Below, piece after piece: positions 58,276-64,000 of a stretch of DNA of 64,000 bases. This stretch comes from CAWACP01 sp963832965 (GTDB lineage: Bacteria; Acidobacteriota; Terriglobia; Bryobacterales; Bryobacteraceae), in NCBI GenBank assembly GCA_963832965.1, contig CAWHVW010000007.1, positions 1 to 64,000 on the forward strand. The letters are read 5' to 3'. Each line of letters opens with the position of its first letter. The first letter of the stretch is position 1. The notes beneath the pieces are model-generated. The model searched no databases. It saw only the letters and a list, made by a program, of their open reading frames with translations, and had not been told where the DNA came from. The position numbers were made by a program, and so were the translations under genes.

Positions 58276-59915
58276 CCGGCCGGGTCATCCTCTTCCTGTT
58301 GGCGGGCGCGCTGGCCGTCGCCCAGGACAGGATCGTCGACGGCCCGCCCAATCAGGCGCCGCCCGCACCCGGGACTTCATCCATTGCCGGAACGGTGCTG
58401 AACGATGCCACCAACGAACCGCTGAAGAAAGTACAGGTGACCCTCGCCGGGCCCATCTCCGGACAACAGCCGTCGGCGGTGACCGACGCATCGGGCAGCT
58501 TCGCTTTCCACAAGCTCCCCGCTGGAACATATACCCTCATGGCGATGCGCGAAGGCTTTGATCAGGAACGCGGCATGCTTCTGGGCGACAGCCAGAAGCA
58601 GATCACGGTCACCGCGGACCAGAACAAAACCGCCGTTGAGCTGCGCCTGGCGCCCAATGGCGCCATCAGCGGCCGTTTGACCGACGAAATCGGCGATCCC
58701 GCCCCGTATTGCAATGTGTCCGCTCTCGACGCTGCCGGGAATGAACGGGGACAGGCCCAGACAGACGACCACGGCGAATACCGGATTGCGAATCTCTCCG
58801 CCGGACGCTACCTCGTGGCTCAGCACTGTTATCAAACACTGGCCGCGCCGCACCCCTTCATGGAGCGAGGCGATCCGCGGACTCCGGTGTGGGCCTGGGT
58901 CCCGGGGTTGTATGGCGGCGCCGATGCCGCCGCTGGCGCATCCTCCATCGTGGTGCATGAAGGCGAGGAGGTTCGTGGTATCGACTTCCGCTTGAGTACC
59001 ACCAGCGCCTTCACCGTTTCCATTGCCGTGGAGCCGGACAGCCCAGGCATCGACCCGCGCAACGTGTCCGTGCGCCTGATGGCGCGTGACCCGGCCATGG
59101 CTCGTGTTGAGCAGTACGGGGTGGGCCGGACCAGCAACGGCGGGCCAATGCGCGCCTCCGGCGTGGTTCCCGGCTCCTATATCGCCGTCGCCGATTTCCA
59201 ACAGGGAGAGAAGCATTGGCATGGCGAGGCGCCGGTTGAAGTGGAAGACACTCCGCCGACCCTGGTGCGCCTGCCGCTCACCGCCGCCATGACCCTCACC
59301 GGCGACCTCGAGGTAGCGGGTGGAAACGGGTCGCCCGGCCAGGTAGCCCTGATTCCACTCGATTCCTCGCATGGGGCCGGGTACCCGCGGACGCAGCCTG
59401 GCGCGGATGGAAACTTCACCATCTCGGGAGTGATTCCGGGGCGCTATCAGTTGCAGGTCATGGGTGCGCTCAACAACATGGAATCCGTCACCTTCGGCGG
59501 ACACGAGGTGTCTCCGCGCGCCATCGACATCGGCCCCGGCGCGGGCGGCGCGCTTCATGTCGTCGTCAACATCAAACAAGTGGGCGTGCAAGTGTCTGTC
59601 GACGGCCTTCAGGCGGATCGCCCGGCGTCGGTCTTCCTCCTCCCCAAGGGCTCCGACACGGGTCCGGGCGCGAATCCGCCGGTCATGCAGGCCCAGCAGA
59701 GTCCCGTCACCATCCCGGTAACGCCGGGCGATTATGTCGCCTACGCCGTGGAATGTGACCAGCCCTGGCCGCTGTTGAACAATCCGGCCCTGCTACGCGC
59801 GATCGCCAGCATGGGCAAGGCCGTGGAAGTGAAGGACGGCGAGAGCGCCACGGTTACCGTCAGCATGATCGGGCACGATGACCTCAAGCGCGCCATGGAC
59901 AGCGAACTGCAGTAG
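58272..59915 (+). CDS. Secreted protein with repeated carboxypeptidase-regulatory domains (2)
   Basis: 547 residues, the paralogous neighbour of the previous gene. Signal peptide MTGRVILFLLAGALAVAQ, then SIAGTVLNDATNEPLKKVQVTLAG...GSFAFHKLPAGTYTL, GAISGRLTDEIGDPAPYCNV and further beta-sandwich units. Coupled by ATGA to gene 1, so the two proteins likely act together outside the cell. The stop lies at the edge of a palindromic repeat array. Confidence 0.85.
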   Translation: MTGRVILFLLAGALAVAQDRIVDGPPNQAPPAPGTSSIAGTVLNDATNEPLKKVQVTLAGPISGQQPSAVTDASGSFAFHKLPAGTYTLMAMREGFDQERGMLLGDSQKQITVTADQNKTAVELRLAPNGAISGRLTDEIGDPAPYCNVSALDAAGNERGQAQTDDHGEYRIANLSAGRYLVAQHCYQTLAAPHPFMERGDPRTPVWAWVPGLYGGADAAAGASSIVVHEGEEVRGIDFRLSTTSAFTVSIAVEPDSPGIDPRNVSVRLMARDPAMARVEQYGVGRTSNGGPMRASGVVPGSYIAVADFQQGEKHWHGEAPVEVEDTPPTLVRLPLTAAMTLTGDLEVAGGNGSPGQVALIPLDSSHGAGYPRTQPGADGNFTISGVIPGRYQLQVMGALNNMESVTFGGHEVSPRAIDIGPGAGGALHVVVNIKQVGVQVSVDGLQADRPASVFLLPKGSDTGPGANPPVMQAQQSPVTIPVTPGDYVAYAVECDQPWPLLNNPALLRAIASMGKAVEVKDGESATVTVSMIGHDDLKRAMDSELQ

Positions 59916-60009
59916 TGGGGCAGGGCCATGCCATGCCTGCCGATCTGGTCGTGGCTAATGCTGCCCAGTGGGGCAGGGCCATGCCCTGCCTGCCGATCTG
60001 GTCGTGGCT
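59914..60009. repeat. Two tandem copies of the palindromic GGCAGGGC repeat
   Basis: 43-base units at 59914-59956 and 59967-60009 (period 53) start AGTGGGGCAGGGCCATGCC and end CTGGTCGTGGCT, differing at one position. The first 26 bases match the copy at 55513. The core GGCAGGGC-CAT-GCCCTGCC can form a hairpin. It follows the stop of the secreted-protein gene and precedes the convergent ribokinase end. Confidence 0.85.
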
Positions 60010-60072
60010 CCGCTGCTCAGTGAAGCAGCATTGCATCCCGCTGCCGATTTTCAATCGGCCTCCCCCGCGCCA

Positions 60073-61002
60073 TCACAAACCGCGCGCAGAAAAAAACTCG
60101 TCCACCTCCGCGCGAGTGGGAATCGAGCTCTGCGCCCCCGCGCGCGTCACTGAAATCGCCCCGGCGGCATTGGCGAACACCGCCGCGTCCAGAATCGTCT
60201 TCCCCTCCGCCAGCGCCACAGCCAGCGCGCCATTGAACGTGTCGCCTGCGGCCGTGGTATCCACCGCGTTCACCGCAAATCCCTCCACGGGCCCATCGGC
60301 TTCCGGAGCCGAGACGTAACAACCCGCCTGACCCAGTTTCACGATCACGCCTCGCGGCCCCGAATCGCGCAGCCGCAGCGCCGCGTCCCGCGCCTCCGCA
60401 AACGTCCGCACGGAACCGGCAGGCGCGCCCAGCAACAACTCCGCTTCGGTCTGATTCGGCGTCAGCCAGTCGACACACCGCAGCAATTCCGGACTGAGCG
60501 CCTGCGCGGGCGCCGGGTCCAGAATCGTAACAATTCCGCGCTGCCGCGCATGAAGCAGCACCGCTGCCACCGTGGCCAGTGGCACTTCCAACTGGCATAG
60601 CAAAAAACCGCCACGTGCCCCGCTCGCCATCCTGCTCACCGCCAGCTCCGGCATCAGCCGGCCGTTAGCCCCCGGTGAAATCAAAATCGAATTCTCGCCG
60701 GAGGGAAGCACCGCGATGAAAGCGGTTCCCGTAGCGCCGGCCGAAACGCCAATGCCAGATACGTCCACTCCCGCCGCCCGCAGCCCGTCGATCAATTTCG
60801 TCCCGAAAACGTCTTCGCCCACCTGGGCGATCATGGCCGCGTCACCGCCCAGCCGCGCCGCGGCGCACGCCTGGTTGGCGCCCTTGCCCCCAGGGATCAA
60901 TGCCAGATCTCCGCCCGCCAGCGTCTCGCCCTCACGCGCCAGACGAGGCACTGGCACCACCAGGTCCATGTTCAGACTGCCGGCTACCAGAATGCGGCTC
61001 AT
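60073..61002 (-). CDS. rbsK: Ribokinase
   Basis: 309-residue PfkB-family kinase with the ribokinase pattern: ILVAGSLNMDLVVPVPRLAREGET, PGGKGANQACAAARLGG, LNQTEAELL-like TPNQTEAELLLG, and the ATP site NAVDTTAAGDTFNGAL. It phosphorylates ribose or a similar sugar. It starts 9 bases after the glycosidase-like/SUMF1 gene stop on the same strand and lies in the same region as a GRP-type sugar transporter, supporting a sugar-use cluster. True substrate may differ. Confidence 0.9.
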   Translation of the reverse strand: MSRILVAGSLNMDLVVPVPRLAREGETLAGGDLALIPGGKGANQACAAARLGGDAAMIAQVGEDVFGTKLIDGLRAAGVDVSGIGVSAGATGTAFIAVLPSGENSILISPGANGRLMPELAVSRMASGARGGFLLCQLEVPLATVAAVLLHARQRGIVTILDPAPAQALSPELLRCVDWLTPNQTEAELLLGAPAGSVRTFAEARDAALRLRDSGPRGVIVKLGQAGCYVSAPEADGPVEGFAVNAVDTTAAGDTFNGALAVALAEGKTILDAAVFANAAGAISVTRAGAQSSIPTRAEVDEFFSARGL

Positions 61003-61011
61003 GCGAATCTC

Positions 61012-63195
61012 CTACTCAGCGTCCACCACGCAACGAAAGCCCAGCGTCCCGGCGCGGTCTTTTGACGGAGCCATCAACAAATACTTCCCATGCTCCGTCA
61101 GCTTGTAAGTTGCCGGAAAATACCAGATGGAATTCTGCGGATGGTAGTAACTGCCTCCACGCACGATACCTGCCCGCGTGTGAGTGTCCACCGCTTCATC
61201 GGTCCATTGCCAGATATTGCCAACCATGTCCATCACGCCGAACGGGCTCGCCCCCTCGGGGTGGGCCGTAACATCGGCCGGGCCGGTAAGATCGCGTCCC
61301 TGGTCCGGAGCCGGGACCGCCGAGTCCTTCCACGCGTTCCCCCATGGATACACCCTGCCGTCCGCCCCCTGCGCCGCGTATTGCCATTCCCACTCGTGCG
61401 GCAATCGTTTGCCCGTCCACTTCGCGTAAGCGCGCGCATCTTCCAGCGACACCCAGGTAACCGGCTTGTTCTCCCATCCCGGCGGAGGCGCACCGCCCTT
61501 CCAGTCTTTAAGAAAGTTGTGAGCGTCCCGAGGCCGGTAACCCGAGTCTTCGAGGAACTTCCTGAACTCCGCGTTGGTTACCGGATATTCATCGATATAA
61601 AAGCTATTCAAGTGCATGGCATGGTCGTGCCCGCGGCGCGGCGAATCTTCCCAGGGGTATTGTACGTCCAGCCCCGTCCAGTTACTGCCCTCAATCTCGA
61701 TACCCGTTACCTTGAACTCGAACTCCCCGGCTGGTATCTTCACCATCCCCGTGGGCGCACCGCCCGGCACGCGCGTGCGCGGCGTTTCGACCATCTGCTG
61801 CGGCAGGAAATGCCATTCGTGAGAGTAACTGGCCAGCGGCGTCCGCGTTAGATCGCTCATGCGCTTCAGCCAGCCATCCAGGTCCCCCGTGCTCACGCCG
61901 GAATCCACCACCAGCACCGCTCCATAGCCGTGTGCTTCCATCGGAAAGGACAGCACCGCCGAACCGTTCCGCTCCGCCGGATGCAATTCAGCCCCATGCC
62001 ACGCGTCATAGTAGCGGCGCCCGCTCTTGCTCTCCAGCGCGATCTGCTGGCCATCCACGTCATACTCATTGCGGTTGACGAGCGTGTATAGCGTGATGCC
62101 GTCGCCCGGGAACTTCGAAGCGAAGATGCCATACCGCGTCACCGGCACAAACGGCTCCCAATCCTTGCTGCACAGCAAATCGGCGAAGTGGCGCTCCACC
62201 GTCGCCACGCGCCGCAGCGCTTCCGCGTCGCGATCGCTAATCTGATTCCAGATTCCCCAGATGTTCTCCCAGCTCACATAACCCATTCCGTTGAAGAACG
62301 CATTCTGTAAATCGTCCGTCTTGTCGCGGGCCCAGCGGTCTGAGATGTGCGCCATATGCCGGGATTCCAGCCATTTCTGCCTGCTCGCGGAAGGCTGGAA
62401 CGGGTAGGACCAGTAAGCCCAGCTCTGGTTATTCCACATCAGCCCTTCGTCGGCCTGCGGCGCGCCCTCCGGCTCGAAGACCACCGGATGACCGGTTTTG
62501 TCCGAAGCCGTCCGGTACGCCCGTGGCAAACCCGAAAACGTATCCCCATTCACTCCATCCACACCCAGGTCCGCCATCAATTGCGCGGTTGCCGTCCACT
62601 GCGCAACGCCCGGGTCCCGCGTGCCGTTGTCCCACGCCATCGTGGGAAACAGCACCCTGACGTTGCGCCGGTGAAAATCTTCCACCATCTTGCGCACCCC
62701 CTCGACGCCGCCCGGAAGGTCGCGTATCAGATCCCATTGGTTGCGGTTGTCGATGCCGATGTTCGGATACACCGGCCACAGCAGCACGCTATCGATCCCG
62801 CCGTACCGCTTCTCGAGGTCATCCAGATATTTGTCCACGGTCCAGCGATTGGTCTCGGCGTCGAACAGCGTCCGCTCCTCCACCATGACCTGGGGTGAAA
62901 CAAAGTTGTGCCGCGTCCACTCGAACTCCGGCCGGCGGTATTCCGCGTCGTCGTATCCCATGCGCGTCAGCCGCTCCGCGCGCCAGGCCTTCAGATCGCG
63001 CAGCCAGGCGTCATGATCGGCGTTCGCATCGAGACGAAACGCTGTCATGTCGTGAAACCAGCCCAGGTTCGCGCCAACGGACTGGCCGGGGCCGGGGATC
63101 TGATTTCCCTGCGGCTGGTGTTGCATATCCTGGGCGAGCGAAAGCACGCATCCGGCACAAGCGACGGTGACTGCGCTTCGTAATCGATTCCACAT
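61012..63195 (-). CDS. Secreted glycosidase-like protein fused to a SUMF1 (formylglycine-generating-enzyme-like) domain
   Basis: 727 residues with a signal peptide (MWNRLRSAVTVACAGCVLSLAQ). Residues ~40-430 look like a TIM-barrel carbohydrate enzyme (IDSVLLWPVYPNIGIDNRNQWD, VRVLFPTMAWDNGTRDPG, LGVDGVNGDTFSGLP). From ~470 a C-terminal SUMF1/FGE-type domain begins (GMVKIPAGEFEFKV, HLNSFYIDEYPVTNAEFRKFLEDSG, WVSLEDARAYAKWTGKRLPHEWEWQYAAQG, YPWGN, DMVGNIWQWTDE, RGGSYYHP, TLGFRCV). The FGE active-site cysteine pair is not obvious, so the domain may be a sugar-binding version. Co-directional with ribokinase. Confidence 0.85.
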   Translation of the reverse strand: MWNRLRSAVTVACAGCVLSLAQDMQHQPQGNQIPGPGQSVGANLGWFHDMTAFRLDANADHDAWLRDLKAWRAERLTRMGYDDAEYRRPEFEWTRHNFVSPQVMVEERTLFDAETNRWTVDKYLDDLEKRYGGIDSVLLWPVYPNIGIDNRNQWDLIRDLPGGVEGVRKMVEDFHRRNVRVLFPTMAWDNGTRDPGVAQWTATAQLMADLGVDGVNGDTFSGLPRAYRTASDKTGHPVVFEPEGAPQADEGLMWNNQSWAYWSYPFQPSASRQKWLESRHMAHISDRWARDKTDDLQNAFFNGMGYVSWENIWGIWNQISDRDAEALRRVATVERHFADLLCSKDWEPFVPVTRYGIFASKFPGDGITLYTLVNRNEYDVDGQQIALESKSGRRYYDAWHGAELHPAERNGSAVLSFPMEAHGYGAVLVVDSGVSTGDLDGWLKRMSDLTRTPLASYSHEWHFLPQQMVETPRTRVPGGAPTGMVKIPAGEFEFKVTGIEIEGSNWTGLDVQYPWEDSPRRGHDHAMHLNSFYIDEYPVTNAEFRKFLEDSGYRPRDAHNFLKDWKGGAPPPGWENKPVTWVSLEDARAYAKWTGKRLPHEWEWQYAAQGADGRVYPWGNAWKDSAVPAPDQGRDLTGPADVTAHPEGASPFGVMDMVGNIWQWTDEAVDTHTRAGIVRGGSYYHPQNSIWYFPATYKLTEHGKYLLMAPSKDRAGTLGFRCVVDAE

Positions 63196-63235
63196 CTGTT
63201 ATAAACGATACTGGTCCGCGTGGACGCGCACAACC

Positions 63236-64000
63236 ATGTTTGTCGTTGACAACGTTTCTCTGGCCATTCTCTTTTGCATCGTTACCATGCTCGGATGGGG
63301 CTCCTGGGCCAACACCCAAAAGCTCGCCGGCAAGGACCGTTGGCCGTTCCCGCTGTTTTACTGGGACTACGCCATCGGCGTGCTGATCTTCGGCGTCCTC
63401 TTTGCCCTGACCGTCGGCAGTTTCGGATCGGCGGGCGAACCAGCGCTCGCCAATCTCGCCCACGCCTCCTCTCCGGCCATCGTGCGCGCCGTGCTCAGCG
63501 GCGTGCTGTTCAACATCTCGAACATTCTGCTGGTGGTGGCCATCGACGCCGCCGGCATGTCGCTGGCATTCCCGGTGGGCGTGGGTCTCGCCCTGGTCAT
63601 CGGAACCGTGGTCAGTTATCTGCAGACGCCCAAAGGAAGCGCGCCGATGCTTTTCTCGGGTGTCGCTCTGGTAGTGTTCGCCATGGTCTTTTCGGCGCTG
63701 GCGTATGCGAAGTTACCGCGCCGCGAAGGCGTCCATCCCGCGCGCGGCATTATTTATTCCGTGATCGCCGGATGCCTGATGGGTTACTTCTATCCGCAGC
63801 TCATCGGCGCCGTCTCGCCCGCGTTCCAGTCACAACCAATCAAACCCGGATTGCTGACGCCGTACTCGGCCCTCCTCTTGTTCGGCGCCGGCGTATTCGT
63901 GAGTAACTTCGTCGTGAACGGCATCTTCCTGAAAGTCAATCATCTGAAGTATTCCGATTACCGTGCCGGAAGCGTCCGTCTTCACTCCATCGGCGTGCTG
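63236..64000 (+). CDS. GRP-family sugar transporter, 3' end outside window
   Basis: Open from ATG 63236 to the right edge (255 residues seen). Alternating helices match glucose/ribose-uptake GRP-type DMT-superfamily transporters: VTMLGWGSWANTQKLAGKDRWPFPLFYWDYAIGVL, SLAFPVGVGLALVIGTVVSYLQTPKG, GIIYSVIAGCLMGYFYPQLIG. The conserved GWGSWANTQK and YWDY segments are strong markers. It is divergent from the glycosidase-SUMF1 gene over 40 bases and probably imports a sugar that the ribokinase phosphorylates. Confidence 0.9.
   Translation, partial: MFVVDNVSLAILFCIVTMLGWGSWANTQKLAGKDRWPFPLFYWDYAIGVLIFGVLFALTVGSFGSAGEPALANLAHASSPAIVRAVLSGVLFNISNILLVVAIDAAGMSLAFPVGVGLALVIGTVVSYLQTPKGSAPMLFSGVALVVFAMVFSALAYAKLPRREGVHPARGIIYSVIAGCLMGYFYPQLIGAVSPAFQSQPIKPGLLTPYSALLLFGAGVFVSNFVVNGIFLKVNHLKYSDYRAGSVRLHSIGVL

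Noticed and set aside
1..64000. CRISPR arrays, tRNA/rRNA genes, integrases or transposases
   Set aside because: None could be recognised by reading both strands; short repeats seen are palindromic or tandem elements without spacer arrays.

Overview
This is a GC-rich, densely packed chromosomal window that looks like an Acidobacteriota genome, most likely of the Solibacter/Bryobacter group. The basis is gene content rather than rRNA: an Oar-like TonB receptor with a carboxypeptidase-regulatory domain, PadR plus a membrane partner, ankyrin and carboxypeptidase-regulatory secreted proteins, several Ser/Thr kinases, a lone Flp pilin, a Bacillus-type SdhCAB, and short dispersed palindromic repeats. 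No rRNA, tRNA, CRISPR array, prophage or insertion sequence was seen.

Layout. 1-4.1 kb is a housekeeping run (yicC end, gmk, rpoZ, coaBC, family-4 uracil-DNA glycosylase, tmk). 4.2-10.5 kb holds a TonB-dependent receptor, a DUF3299-like envelope protein and a LytS/LytTR two-component pair. 10.6-14.4 kb has an ankyrin protein coupled to a large membrane Ser/Thr kinase, followed by a short-chain dehydrogenase and a gene-poor stretch with decayed coding sequence (15.3-15.75 kb). 15.7-22.2 kb is a surface-glycan block: four glycosyltransferases, prepilin peptidase, a solitary DNA methyltransferase and a membrane glycosyltransferase. 22.2-24.7 kb is a KimA/YdaO-like APC permease read from a c-di-AMP (ydaO) riboswitch but interrupted by three single-base insertions. 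24.8-30.4 kb has Fpg/Nei, a MATE pump, a phosphoesterase and an OPT transporter. 30.5-34.3 kb holds an NPLLHY-repeat protein with a sulfotransferase, a divergent MerR module, and small secreted proteins.

34.4-39.6 kb has sdhCAB (sdhA carries a +1 frameshift), a heptose kinase and uppP. 39.8-44.6 kb has a Flp pilin with terminator, a PadR unit that is probably leaderless, and full-length cobalamin-dependent metH. 44.7-48.4 kb has a degenerate GGDEF protein, a HEAT-repeat protein and pepD.

The most interesting system is at 48.5-56.5 kb on the minus strand. It is a compact operon of FHA protein, a 29-residue membrane peptide, PP2C phosphatase with an extracytoplasmic tail, Ser/Thr kinase, a single polypeptide joining a SEDS (FtsW/RodA) polymerase to a class B penicillin-binding protein, and a second FHA (DUF3662) protein. 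It has the same parts list as the actinobacterial fhaA-fhaB-pstP-rodA-pbpA-pknA/B locus, but with RodA and PbpA fused. It is probably a phospho-controlled cell-wall synthesis module.

56.6-64 kb has two coupled secreted carboxypeptidase-regulatory proteins, a ribokinase, a glycosidase-like/SUMF1 fusion protein and the start of a GRP-type sugar transporter, suggesting a small sugar-use cluster. Several repeat families lie between genes and in places have become the ends of proteins.
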